Source of the DNA: Cyphellophora europaea CBS 101466
Lineage: Eukaryota; Ascomycota; Eurotiomycetes; Chaetothyriales; Cyphellophoraceae
NCBI RefSeq assembly: GCF_000365145.1
Contig: NW_008481810.1
Span: forward strand, 2,108,001-2,172,000
Direction: 5' to 3'
Length of the DNA: 64,000 nt
The notes under the pieces are model-generated. The model had not been told where the DNA came from, ran no database searches, and worked only from the letters and a program-made list of their open reading frames with translations. Position numbers and translations under genes: made by a program. Of this stretch, positions 21,593-32,556 are shown piece after piece (positions within the stretch are counted from its first letter, which is position 1; every line of letters begins with the position of its first letter).

Positions 21593-22511
21593 GGTCTCTA
21601 CATCATGGCTGAAGAAGTGGATGTCTTCCGCAATGCTCGTTTGGTCTTCCACACTTAATGCCAACGGCTCCTGCCATATCCACGAATGCCCGCCGAGTAC
21701 TTAGTCGATGTTCCAGATGTCGCCCGCCCGCCAAAACTTCCATACATCTCATCAGCACTGCGAAGACCACATGCTCACGAGACTACTGCCGTGTAGTCTT
21801 CACGAACTCGGTCTTGTTGCTAGCAAGGCTTCGGGGTGTGGTACCTAGAGACCCCAGTCCACATTGCAGGCAAGGAAGTCACAGGCTAAGGCTTTCACAA
21901 TATTGCTTACCCACCTCTGTATCCAGAGATGGTACCTGGATCCTGGAATTCCGGATTCCAAGATCTCTTCTGACCACTGTGAGGGTGCGGCGTGACTGTC
22001 AGACTGCGACAAATGTCTGTGTTCGAGAGATAGCAGGGTATTGAAGAACGTAATTGCACTCTTGCTCCTGGTAAGATCGTCAAGCTCATTTCAATGCTGA
22101 AAAGCTTGTGGTGAGCACAACATCTTACTTGTTTAATACCATTCGTAAATGGGCCACCGTACTAGCGGGCCCAGGAACATCCCCTCTATCTTCGACCGTA
22201 CCCAGCTTGAGCTTGACTTCGTCATATTAGTCAATTTGCCATGGCCTTGCTTCCTTAGTGATACCATCTTGCCGAAGGGCATCGAAACCGCATCCTGAGT
22301 TGACCGCATACTGAGTAGTACGCATGGCTATTGGCTGACCTCGGTGCTTGAGTCCTGTACACCCTCGCCAAGTTTGCTTCAACAACTCAAGCAGCGAGTG
22401 GGAACCAAAGACGGCACAACGGTCAGAAATCTTGGCACGCATCTGCAACTCCCTCACCTAACCCTTTCCGAGATTCACCAAGTCTAGAAACCCAGCAGTT
22501 CCCATTGTGGG
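21593..22511. other. intergenic region without a supported gene
   Basis: Plus frame 21658-22044 and minus frame 22457-22227 show no domain. Probably a 3' UTR and the promoter of the next regulator. Confidence 0.45.
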
Positions 22512-24986
22512 ATGGTCCAAGTGAGAGGCGAAGGCAGAAGTGATGAAGCTGTTCCCCGCTCTCCGCGCAGAAGGAAGGCGCATCGTCGTTCACCATGGGC
22601 GTGCGATGAATGCAGGTTACGGAAGAGAAAATGTGATGGCTCACAACCATGCCAGCCCTGCAAGACGTCCGACTTAGGTCCGCTCCACATTCGCCTTGTT
22701 GCTGTTGCCTCATTTCACAACTAGCAACTATCAAGGAGGTCATTGGCTGATCTACGCAGATTGTGATTATCGCTTTCGTCGACCTGCTCTTGCACCTACA
22801 CAACGCATACGGCTACTCGAATCGCATCTCCGTCATGCTGTGTCCTTCCTACAGGACCTAGACAGGCGATTGCCACCAGAAACAAACATCAATGTGAAGC
22901 CGGTGCTCGATACTCTGAATTTCTGGTCATACGGTAGGTCCAACCTCAAGAATGACTCATGACTCGGCAACTCTTTGATGTGCATTTGCTCCGACTGCTG
23001 GGCTCATGGTCTTGAGACCTCGCTTGGAAGGACAAGCCGTACTCTTTGGGCGTGTTAGCGAGCTGTGGCTGATCAGTGAATAGAACCAACATCTCCGACA
23101 GCCGCAAGTGGCGATGATGAAGCCCAACGGGCACAGCTAACCAGCATGCTAGTCGGATGCCAGCGGCTGATCAGCCCAGCTCCGTGGAGTTCGTCATTCT
23201 ATGGCGCAATGTCTGAAGTCTCATTCATTCTGCGCACACTCGAGCTTTTCGATCTTGGTGCATATTCACCGCAGCAGAGTCTCGGGCCGGTGACAGAAGT
23301 ATTCAACTTACCATTACCTCCTGATACCATGGTCCGACAGCCGTCAATCATTCGAGTAGACCGCCAGTCTACAAGCGCGCTGCCGGAAAAGGCGACTACA
23401 CTTCGAGTAGTTGGCTCAGTATTTGCACGCGATCATCCTTTCCTGGATTTTCTGCACCCTCAACACTTTCGAGACATGGTTGAGATCATATACGAGGAGC
23501 GGGGTACAAGAGACGAGGCCTACGTTCGCTTTCTTCCTCTCCTCCACCATGTTCTAGCCCTCGGATATCTGTTCTGTCGCAAAGAGCACGAAACTCGCGG
23601 CTGTTCGCAAGCCATCGACACTGCGATGAAGCACTTTGCTCACAGCCAACAACTCCTGAACGTCATCAGATGTGATGATCTCCTATCTATGCAGACTCTT
23701 CTATGTGGAGCAGTTTTTCTCATGTCTACCTCTCGAATCGCGACCGGACATGCACTTATTGGACTCGCAGCTTCGTCGGCTATGCGTCTAGGACTCCCTT
23801 GCGAAGCCAATAACACCGCACCCATGCTGCAAGACGAGCGGCAGATGAGGGATTTGGTTTTCGCCAGCCTTCTGAGAATGGACATGTATACAAGTCTCAT
23901 CCTGGATCTGCCGCGCTTCATTCAAGACGACCTGGTTGATTTGAGTCTTAACAGCCTCTACGCAAGGTTATCAGAAGAAGAGAAGATCGAATTCCGCACA
24001 GAAGCTTCCATAAAGCACCTCGAACTCCTCCGCCTCACCTGCAACGCTCGACGTGCAGTCTATGTGAACCCAATGACAGGTGAGCGCATCGAGACGATCG
24101 ACCTGAACCAGTTGAGCAGCGTTGAAGGTGAGCTTCATCGCTGGACAGAAGAAGTCTCCGTACTATTTTCACGAGTACCCAAGAGCGTGGACTTGGCCAT
24201 GTGAGTCTCTGCGCCTTTTCCCACTCGTCCTCTTCTCCGGCGGCTTATATCGTACTTCGTGCTGACAACATTCACCGCATATGTAGGCAAAAACACTTCT
24301 TGGAAACTGCATCGAATTTCTCCCAGCTGATTCTCTACCGGCCGTTCTTGCATTATCTTCGGCACATGGCTGACAACAAGGCTCCTATACCTCGCTCGCA
24401 ATCTCGTCACGCCCTTGCCTGTGTAAAGCTTGCATCCAATACCATTCTGCGTACACAGCTCGTCCTCGGCACTGATACGCCTGTCCCACTATCCTGGGAC
24501 ACTATCTACACGCTGTTCCTCGCCGTTATGTGCTTGGTTTTCCTAATTTCGGCGCACAATGGCACCTCACTTCCGAGTGAGGCTTGGAAACGCGCAAGCA
24601 TCGGAATTGGTATCCTTTACGCGAACGCCTGCGTGGACAATGGCGCGAGCATGTGCTTAAGGGTCTTACGGACCGTGGTTCAGCAGCTAAACCACACAGT
24701 CGACTTTGATTTTGAAGAGATCGAACAGAGGACGCGGAAGGTGTGTGCTGGAGAAAGAACGGCTGATATGCTGAGGAAAGTAGCTACAGAGAGGCCGCCC
24801 CCCGGTCCAGCGAAGGTATCGAAGCCGTTCTCCACATCGACGTCCACCTCAACAGGTCGGTTCGCAGATGCGGATGGAATGCTTGCACACGCCGAGGATC
24901 TGCCGCTGGGATTTGGTTTCACGGAGGTTTTGAACATGGATAGCGAGGAAGACGAGCACACCACGTACACCTCGGACCACCGATGA
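22512..24986 (+). CDS. Zn2Cys6 transcription factor with fungal_trans domain
   Basis: Four exons (22512-22677, 22760-22933, 23084-24200, 24287-24986) give 718 residues. The zinc cluster is Cys 31, 34, 41, 47, 50, 57 (CX2CX6CX5CX2CX6C) with a basic arm before it (PRRRKAHRRSPWACDECRL); the first intron lies between Cys50 and Cys57. Directly after comes a dimerisation helix (RIRLLESHLRHAVSFLQDL). The central domain (FLDFLHPQHFRDMVE, then HALIGLAASSAMRLGLPCE) is typical of the PF04082 class. The first intron's donor is weak (GTCCGC) but is the only solution that completes the cluster in phase. The C-terminal 60 residues are acidic and Ser/Thr-rich, fitting an activation region. Target unknown. 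Confidence 0.87.
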
Positions 24987-25303
24987 CATGTCTATGAGCG
25001 ATATATCGGTGGCGAAGTCTTGGTCAATCATACACTACCGCTCTACAGTGGTAAAGATCTCTATGCAACCAATCATGGTTAATTAAGCAAACAATACGCC
25101 TAGAAGCAGAAGGATGAGGAGGTGGTGGAGTCAGGTGTCTTAAGAGAACCAGATTTTGCCAAGCCAAACCGCCGAACGCCTTGCGCGACGCGCGCCCGCG
25201 TCGTTGGCCCCACAGTGACGCTAGCCGTAACTTGCGACAGACGTTGCGTATAACCTCGACTTATACCTGCAATACTCTCCTGCCGGCTTCGGTAGCGGCC
25301 ATT
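24987..25303. other. intergenic region
   Basis: 317 bp; no gene seen. An open frame continues upstream of the chosen start of the next gene but lacks an ATG. Confidence 0.4.
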
Positions 25304-27607
25304 ATGGCCCCGAGCCAGCAGAAACGTGATCTTGCGGACTTTTTCAAACCCTACGCCCGCGCCAGGTTTCTCACAAAGCAGACGATACCTCAGAAGCGCT
25401 CCTCACCACAGCCTAACGAGCAGGTCGATGGTGCCAGCGACCCGCAGCGCATCTCTCCTCCGCGCCCGTCTACGCCTCCGAGGAGGCGACCGCAAAAAGC
25501 AGTCTCCACGCCAAAGTCACCATCACACAGCTCAATAACCACACCCCGCTCCGAAACCCTTGCTATTCGGACGCCTCAGAGCAGCAGGATACTTCCTGGG
25601 CTTGCGCTTGCGCCTCCTCCAACCGATAACCGCAATCTAGAGGGTGCGCCTCCACCTGAATACGACGCTACAGCATATTCATCGGCTGGATCGCCATCGC
25701 CAACGCCAGCGAATCAGAGGAATGAGAGCACGGTGAATCCCACCATTTTACCGGCCTCGACGCAGACCATAGTGAAGGAAGGCAAAGTCATAGCAGTGAG
25801 AGACTCGGATTCGGATGACAATGAGTCTCTAACGTCTCTCACCGACATCTTTGGATGGAGAAAAGATGATGATGAGACTTCTGCTTCATCGCCGCCCGAG
25901 CTCGAAGAGAAGAACCGTGAGGCGGAGAGGATCAGTACCCTACGATTGTTCACAAATGGCCGGTCCGACCCAATAGTAGGCAAACAAAAGATCCGAGAGA
26001 TCCTAGCGATGAAAGCGTCGAGAAATATGAGCAAATACATGACACAACAAGAAGCTCATGTCAAAGCAGCTGGTGAGATCAAAGAAGCACGGGAAAGATA
26101 CGAAAGCCACTTGCGGGAGCTTGATCAGGAAGCGTCCACGGGTGATCTCGTATCTAAGCTGCAAGAGTATGTGGGTGCCGATGAGGGAGAGGCTGACCGG
26201 CTGATGGGTGCTGTTCGTCGCACAGAGGCGCTATCCGAGGAACCGTCTTTCTCCTTCTTCGGGCCCAAGGGAATGATAGACTGGGCTCTTGAATCTTCTG
26301 CCGAAGTCGATTTTCCGGCTGGATCCGTGCCTCTCAACCTCTTCCGTAGTTATGACGATGACGGCCGCTCTCGCGCTTTCATGTCCGGCTTCATATCCGA
26401 GTTGGCCAATGAAGGAGTGCTTGACGATCAGACGCTCACTTGGGCTTTCAATGCGCTGCCAACAGAGCCGAACTACAGTTTACGCTACGCCTATCTCGAA
26501 TCCTTAGAGCAAGGAGCCCGGAGTTGGGCTCGAACCAACATCACGGCAACCGATGTTCAAGCCTGTTTCAGGGCAATAGGTGCACACTCATCAAGTATTG
26601 ATTCGAGTACGCACCTCGAAGCCAGACAACATCCCCGTCAACGCCCACCCCTGATGCCCAGAGAGCTTATTTCTGTGCTGGAGGTCTTTATCAGGATGTC
26701 TCCTCATATGGGCTTTGAAGCCCTGAGTATGCTGTCTTCAATACTGTGTCGGATCGCTATCGACGCCTACGTTATGGCTGACTCACGAATCGCAGCAAAG
26801 GTTGAATTGCTCTTTCAAGGCCTTTTAGGTGGCAACCTAGCGACAGAAGCAGCACTCCATGTGGCGTCGCATATGTTCACCGATATGGTCGCAAACCTGA
26901 TGGATCCGACACTACAGGCGCTTCTTCTTGAGCACATCCCCCCGGGAACTCCTCTGCAATGCAACGTCCGCATGAACTTAGCGCATGCATTCCTGCTCGG
27001 TGTTACCAGCAGCAGCAACAGCAGCCTCTCTTTCGCACAGCCCGCCAAAGTTGACTTGCCTGCGCTTACTACTCTGATCAGTACGTCCGACGACTATGCT
27101 ACCGCCAAGCACCGTACCACACTGAATTACACGCAACTCCGCGCCCGCATCACTATTCTAGACATAGCCGTCTCCAACGGTGGCATCCCCGATGCTTTTC
27201 CGACACCACAGTTCGCAAGCGTCAAAGACTTCAATCGCGAGGTTGATGGGTTGGCGGCCGCTCTTCGCAGAACCACCACTGCCATTGCCGACACGGGCGC
27301 GACCCACATGAAGCGCACAGAAGCAAAGGAGAAGTTGGAGGGTGTGTATCGCCGATTACTCTACGCGGTGAGGACGGAACCGCCTCCGAAAAAGCACATC
27401 TTTGATCAAGTGACGGGCAAGTACGGGGACGGAGACGAGGTGAGAGCCGTCGGGCGAGGCAGGGCGATCATGCAGGGATTTCTGGCCAAGGTCAAGGAAG
27501 ACCAGGTTGAGGGCAAGATCAAAGAGGAGAAATTCTGGACCCCGAGCTCAGGGAGTACGCAGGTCTTTGAAGAGGCCTCCGAGAGGCTGTCTGAAGATCC
27601 GACCTAA
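25304..27607 (+). CDS. conserved fungal protein, possibly an Nse5/Nse6-like SMC5-SMC6 subunit
   Basis: Single exon, 767 residues from the first ATG. The first 15 residues (MAPSQQKRDLADFFK) resemble a PCNA-interacting PIP box with Lys in place of the leading Gln. Residues to about 230 are disordered and Pro/Ser/Thr-rich. An acidic Ser/Asp patch (RDSDSDDNESLTSLTDIFGW) precedes a helical body of about 530 residues (for example EREAYESH-type charged helices near 290 and MPRELISVLEVFIRMSPHMG near 470). The PIP-like start, the acidic patch and the helical C-terminal body recall fungal Nse5/Nse6 DNA-repair proteins, but I cannot confirm this by eye, and it may be another repair or replication factor. 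Convergent with VMA4. Confidence 0.7.
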   Translation: MAPSQQKRDLADFFKPYARARFLTKQTIPQKRSSPQPNEQVDGASDPQRISPPRPSTPPRRRPQKAVSTPKSPSHSSITTPRSETLAIRTPQSSRILPGLALAPPPTDNRNLEGAPPPEYDATAYSSAGSPSPTPANQRNESTVNPTILPASTQTIVKEGKVIAVRDSDSDDNESLTSLTDIFGWRKDDDETSASSPPELEEKNREAERISTLRLFTNGRSDPIVGKQKIREILAMKASRNMSKYMTQQEAHVKAAGEIKEARERYESHLRELDQEASTGDLVSKLQEYVGADEGEADRLMGAVRRTEALSEEPSFSFFGPKGMIDWALESSAEVDFPAGSVPLNLFRSYDDDGRSRAFMSGFISELANEGVLDDQTLTWAFNALPTEPNYSLRYAYLESLEQGARSWARTNITATDVQACFRAIGAHSSSIDSSTHLEARQHPRQRPPLMPRELISVLEVFIRMSPHMGFEALSMLSSILCRIAIDAYVMADSRIAAKVELLFQGLLGGNLATEAALHVASHMFTDMVANLMDPTLQALLLEHIPPGTPLQCNVRMNLAHAFLLGVTSSSNSSLSFAQPAKVDLPALTTLISTSDDYATAKHRTTLNYTQLRARITILDIAVSNGGIPDAFPTPQFASVKDFNREVDGLAAALRRTTTAIADTGATHMKRTEAKEKLEGVYRRLLYAVRTEPPPKKHIFDQVTGKYGDGDEVRAVGRGRAIMQGFLAKVKEDQVEGKIKEEKFWTPSSGSTQVFEEASERLSEDPT

Positions 27608-27888
27608 TGATTGGTGGGGTACGACATGTCATTGCAGCGAACCATAATATAGAGAAGTACGCTTGTCCTAAGCTGTAGAGTACAACCCGTCGCTAGAGCA
27701 GTAATAGAGCAAGAACACGCAGCCTTCTCGCCGCTGCCAACGTACTAAGTCAACCGCCACGCTATGGTGTTGATGTCCGTCTGCCATGATACTCGTGCTA
27801 GTCGCCAAAATCAAGAGAGTCCGGGGGCTTCTATGAGGTCCGTATCGCGTGCGCCCGCCGACAAATCTTTGCAGGGTGTGAGACCAGC

Positions 27889-28679
27889 CTAATCGCGGAA
27901 ATGACGGTTCTCGTTCTCCCCGAAGAGGGTCGCCCGCATCGTCGGTAGTGCCTCCGTCTCCAGCATACGTAGCCGCTCCTCGAATGTGTTGTTGAGTTCG
28001 ATCTTGCCGCTGCCACTGAGGACGAAGACGCCGCCAGGCCTGCCAACTGTTAGTCCTCATCCTCATACAATCAGTTGCTGGGAAACTTGCGAGCTTTCTG
28101 GCAACCAGTTCTTCTCATCAATCACTGCTTCAATCTCGCCGCCCATGTTCTTCTTGTACTCCTCGCCAGCTTTCTTCGACGCAGACTCGACCTTGCCCTT
28201 GTCGGCCTTTCTGCATCTGAGACCAATCTTCTTCTCGCCCATCATATACATGCACTCGAGGATTAGGTCCTTGAGCGTATCGTCGTACTGCTTCCCCTTG
28301 CTCGCGTCACCCAGCTTGCCCCTCGCCTTCTCGAATAGTTCGTCGAGCAGCTCCTGCCTCGCAGACAGTACACGTAGTCGCGTCTTGTTGGCTTGTGTAG
28401 AGCGGGTGATTTGCTGCGACATGGAGGCCTGCTTGAACTTCTTCTCGTACTCGGCGTCAATGTCGGCCGTGGATTCACGGACAAGCTTCGATTTCTCGAT
28501 TGCAAATTCCTCGTCGGCTTTGAGTTGGATCTCACGGGACTTCTCGAGTGCTTCTTGCCGAATGAAGGCCGTCATCTTCTTGAGCTCATTTGCGACCTGG
28601 TGGGGGCATTAGCATGCTGCTTAGGTCTTGCGAGGAGAGGACGCACCTGATCGTCGGAGAGAGCGTGGTTGGACGACAT
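27889..28679 (-). CDS. VMA4: V-type proton ATPase subunit E
   Basis: Three exons (28679-28647, 28596-28091, 28039-27889) give 229 residues, the usual length. Subunit E is part of the peripheral stalk of the vacuolar ATPase. The start MSSNHALSDDQVANELKKM and the charged helix FIRQEALEKSREIQLKADEE are characteristic, and the C-terminus reads GKIELNNTFEERLRMLETEA and ends LFGENENRHFRD. The second intron (28090-28040, 51 nt) has a GC donor, GCAAGT, with a CTAAC branch and CAG acceptor: any GT donor nearby puts the conserved C-terminus out of frame, whereas the GC donor restores the frame exactly (joining SS to PGGVFVLSGSGKIE). Convergent with the preceding gene and divergent from the NIPA gene. 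Confidence 0.94.
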
Positions 28680-29275
28680 GATGCTGAAGGAGCCGCAGGG
28701 GCGGCGGTTAGACTGCTGAGAAGCGACGAAAGGTACCACCTGCGCGGAGTTGGTTTGGCTGGTAATAGAGGTAGGTAGCTCTCAGGTTAAAACGATAATG
28801 TATCGACACGAGCAGATCAGAGCTCTGAGCAGATGTGCTGGCCGCCGCGGTGACTATGTGCAGGGCAGTGGTTGCAAGAGACGTGTATAGCAGAAGCAGG
28901 TGCTTTTACAGGATAGATATTGCTTGCTGCAGTCAATTCACCAGCAGCAGGCTCCCCCAAATGCAGGAACGTTCAGCCGGCGTCGATGAGACTGGTATGG
29001 AGCCCAAGCTCTGGGATCCGACCAATTACACGTCGTATGGGCCTATGACTTCACCTCCGGCGCAGGTGACACTTTGTTGTCGACCGCCTCTTTGCGGGCA
29101 GCAACTCATTCCTCATCTCCTTTTCACTTTCTCCAACATCATCCCACCGAACCGCCACTGTTTCCAGAGACTATGCTGGTTTGTCTTGAGAAGCACGATC
29201 GTTGAGGTGCCTCCAACATGCGTCCGCAGCCTACGTTGCACTCTCCTTCACCTCTCAGGCTAAGCATCCGACAAG
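28680..29275. other. divergent promoter between VMA4 and the NIPA-like gene
   Basis: 596 bp with no supported coding frame. Both start codons face outward, so both promoters must lie here. Confidence 0.45.
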
Positions 29276-31026
29276 ATGGGCCAGCTCGGTGACCTGTCGC
29301 CTCAGGCGGGCATCGCTGTAAGAGAATTGATATGAATCTATACATATTATGCTAACAGATCTAGGTTGGAATCATTGTCGGACTCCTCTCCACTTCCATT
29401 CAGAGCCTGGGCTTGACCTTGCAACGAAAATCGCATTTGGTTGAGGACGCCAAAGATCCTGCTGAGACCCGTCGACCGGCTTATAAGCGACGAAAATGGC
29501 AACTCGGAATGTTCATGTTTGTCATTTCGAATCTTGTGGGCAGTACCATCCAGATCACAACGCTTCCATTGCCTGTGCTCTCCACACTGCAGGCTTCCGG
29601 TCTTGTCTTCAACACAGGCTTTGCCACGCTGCTTCTCGGAGAGCCCTTCACACGGTACTCTATAATTGGAACAATTCTCACATGCGGTGGTGCCGCGCTC
29701 ATTGCGACGTTTGGTGCCATTGGGGAGCCGGCGCATAGTTTGACACAACTGCTGGAGTTGATGAGGAGATGGAACTTCATCGTCTGGATGGCTGGAACAT
29801 TGATAGTCGTGGTAGGCACCATTCTCATTGCGCACTTTCTCAAGATATGGTCATCTCACCGACATATCGAGAATCATTTCCTCAAAACCGAGCGCCCTCG
29901 CTCCGCTTCCATCTCGAGTATAGGTGCAACAGGACTCAAACGCTCATTCACAAGCTCGCTACCAATACCGCTACAAATACGAGTGAACCGACTTCGCCTC
30001 GCTCGAGGTCTGGCCTATGGGTTGGTATCTGGCATTCTCTCCGCCCACTCCTTGCTGGTTGCCAAATCAGCAGTGGAGCTCCTGGTCCGAACAATCGTTG
30101 ACCGGAATAACCAGTTCAATCAGTTTCAATCTTGGTTGATTCTCATTGCTCTCCTTTTCTTTGCCCTGACTCAGCTTTATTACCTGCATCTTGGTTTGCG
30201 CCTCTGCAGTACAAGCGTGCTATACCCTTTCGTCTTTTGCGTCTACAACATAATTGCGATCCTAGACGGTCTCATATATTTCCACCAAGCTTCGAAGCTG
30301 AGCGCGCTACATGGTGGCCTCGTGGCTATGGGTACCTTTATTCTCCTTGTGGGCGTCTTTGCTCTATCTTGCCGTCTAGAGGAAGTTCCTTCCGAAGAGC
30401 CGGCGCCCGCAACACTGGATCCCTCCACACCCCTCACTCCCGGCATGGGCATGATGCGCACATCCGAAGACGAATCGCGCGAGTCTCTTCTTCGCACACG
30501 CTCTCGCTCCTCTACCAACGCCTCACGCTCCAGCCTGAACGAGCAAACGCCACTTCTGGTCGGTCGCCGCCGCTCTCGGCCACCGACACTTTCCATACAC
30601 CCAGCGGACCCCGAAGCAGCCATCTCCCGCGATATTTGGGCCGAGCTCGATGATGATGGCCCATACGAGAACTCCGACTTCCTTGCTTCTCTACCAGGAG
30701 CCTCTCCTTTCCTTACGCACAAGGCGCTCCGCAAAACACGCAGACGAGGGGACTCGGCTTCCTCGCAGGCTGTCAGCACCACGACGGACCATAGCTCCAA
30801 TAGCGTGCACATCAAGGAGCAAGAGAGGACCAGTGCGAGTGTTAGTCCCACGGGCATCCGGAAGCAAAGCGGAGAGCATAGGAGGCAGCGGAGCGCAAGC
30901 GTTAGATTTGCGGATGCACCGAGCCCGAGTCGATGGGATGCGAGGCGCGGCGAGGAGCTGCGAGAGGAGGAGCAGAATATGGCGAACGAGGCCCGCGAAC
31001 GTGATGATCGCGCGGACGAGGGGTAG
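29276..31026 (+). CDS. NIPA/DUF803-family magnesium transporter-like membrane protein
   Basis: Two exons (29276-29317, 29365-31026; 47-nt intron) give 567 residues. The intron lies just before the first membrane helix (VGIIVGLLSTSIQSLGLTLQ), followed by the family's QRKSHL. About nine hydrophobic segments fill the first 365 residues, with LGMFMFVISNLVGSTIQIT and the helix pairs LLLGEPFTRYSIIGTILTCG typical of NIPA proteins, which carry Mg or other divalent cations. The segment SVLYPFVFCVYNIIAILDG is also conserved. The last 200 residues are hydrophilic, Ser/Arg-rich and probably a disordered cytosolic tail. Membrane location in the cell cannot be told from sequence. Confidence 0.88.
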
Positions 31027-31746
31027 GAGCCGCAATTATATGAGCAAACAGCGAAACTTCAGCCCCAGAGGAACTATTATTAACGAGCCTTGTCCTCGTA
31101 AGTCATGCTTTCTTTTATGTGTGTTTTGCGCGCACCAGATAGACGGGTAACTTCCGAGCACAGGGAAGGGTAGCACATGATCGGAAGTAAACCGTGATGC
31201 TTGGTACACACGAAGTAGACACAGGCCACCATCTTAGTGACCGTTTAGGGATCTTGGTCTGGAGATTCGCGGTTATGGCCCAAAGCTTATGACTTGAGCG
31301 GAGGCAAGATGGTGATGTCAAAGTTACCGAATTGGAATATAATTGTTTACCCAAATAAATATGTGAGAACGGTTCCTTCCAATCTGCAACCCGCCGTAAA
31401 CTAGGCGCAGCCTTGCTTCAAAGCCCCAAGTACTATTGTTCCTGCTACTGCGAGGTTCTTCGTCCGAGATGATGGCTGCATAAAGGCTACTGCGGGAATG
31501 TGCTAAGCGAGCTGCGAGTTCATGCACCGATAGTTGTGCCGCAAGCTCTAAGTGGTACGGAGTAGCTGCTAGGAGCTCGAAAACGGAACGGCAAAGTCAA
31601 ACTTCAGTCAATTCGTCGTTTTTACGGTGTTTCCGGCGTGGTCGACTTTTGTCTATCAACATCAAGCTGAGGAGTGGAGGGGGCTGAGGTCCGTGTTAAC
31701 CTTCACATCACCTCATCTCGGAGTAAAGGGAGAAAGACCAGCGACG
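31027..31746. other. intergenic region without a supported gene
   Basis: 720 bp between two plus-strand genes; nothing coding seen. Confidence 0.45.
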
Positions 31747-32556
31747 ATGGCATGGATCCTGGTCACGCCCTCGTCGCGCGGCATCGGCGCAGCCCTCACG
31801 CGGCATCTTCTACGCACGACACCCGCCGGCGTGCCCGTCGTCGCCACCGCGCGCTCCGATCCAGACGGCACCGCCGAGAGACTTCTCGCGTCTCTTGATG
31901 TTTCCGACGCCCAGCGGAAGCGTCTGGAGGTGCGGACGTGCGACCTGCTGCAGGAGTCCTCGATTGCGGACCTGGCGGGCTACTGCAAGGAGCGGTACGG
32001 CAACAAGCAGAAAGACAAGAACGCGCATTTACGGCTGGGGCTGGCAATTCCAGGCATGCTGATTCCGGAGAAGGCGCCGGATAAGATCGAGTTCGAGGGA
32101 GCCTTGGAGACGCTCAAGCTGAATCTGCTGGCGCCTATGATGCTGGCAAAGCATTTCACTGGGCTGTTGCCGCGGAAGGCGACCACGCTGGAAGCCATCC
32201 AGGGACTACCAGGGCAAGCGGTGCTTGGGTTCATGAGCGCACGGGTAGGGTCGATCGGGGACAATAGGATGGGCGGCTGGTATAGTTACCGCTCAAGCAA
32301 GGCTGGGGTCAACCAGCTAGCCCGGTCGGTGGACATTTATCTGCAAATGCAAAGTGGAAAGAATGCGATGTGCGTCAGTTTGCATCCAGGAACGGTGAAG
32401 ACGAGCTTGAGTGAGGAGTTCTGGAAAAGCACGCCCAAGGAGAAACTGTTTAGCCCCGGGTTTAGTGCTGAGCATCTAGTGGAGGTTGTGAAGGGACTCG
32501 GAGATGGAGATCGTGGCCAGTGTTGGGATTGGCAGGGAAAGGCGATACCGCCTTAG
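31747..32556 (+). CDS. short-chain dehydrogenase/reductase
   Basis: Single exon, 269 residues from the ATG at 31747; the frame is open further upstream but without conservation. The nucleotide-binding start is ILVTPSSRGIGAAL (TP instead of the usual TG). The NNAG motif is replaced by LAIPG (near 99-103). The catalytic residues are present: Ser164 in FMSARVGSIG and the YxxxK pair Tyr181/Lys185 in YSYRSSKAGVNQ. SLHPGTVKTSLSEEF after it is the usual classical-SDR helix. This resembles the C-factor-like SDR group common in fungi. Substrate unknown; NAD(P)H-linked. The coding sequence is markedly GC-rich. Confidence 0.87.
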   Translation: MAWILVTPSSRGIGAALTRHLLRTTPAGVPVVATARSDPDGTAERLLASLDVSDAQRKRLEVRTCDLLQESSIADLAGYCKERYGNKQKDKNAHLRLGLAIPGMLIPEKAPDKIEFEGALETLKLNLLAPMMLAKHFTGLLPRKATTLEAIQGLPGQAVLGFMSARVGSIGDNRMGGWYSYRSSKAGVNQLARSVDIYLQMQSGKNAMCVSLHPGTVKTSLSEEFWKSTPKEKLFSPGFSAEHLVEVVKGLGDGDRGQCWDWQGKAIPP

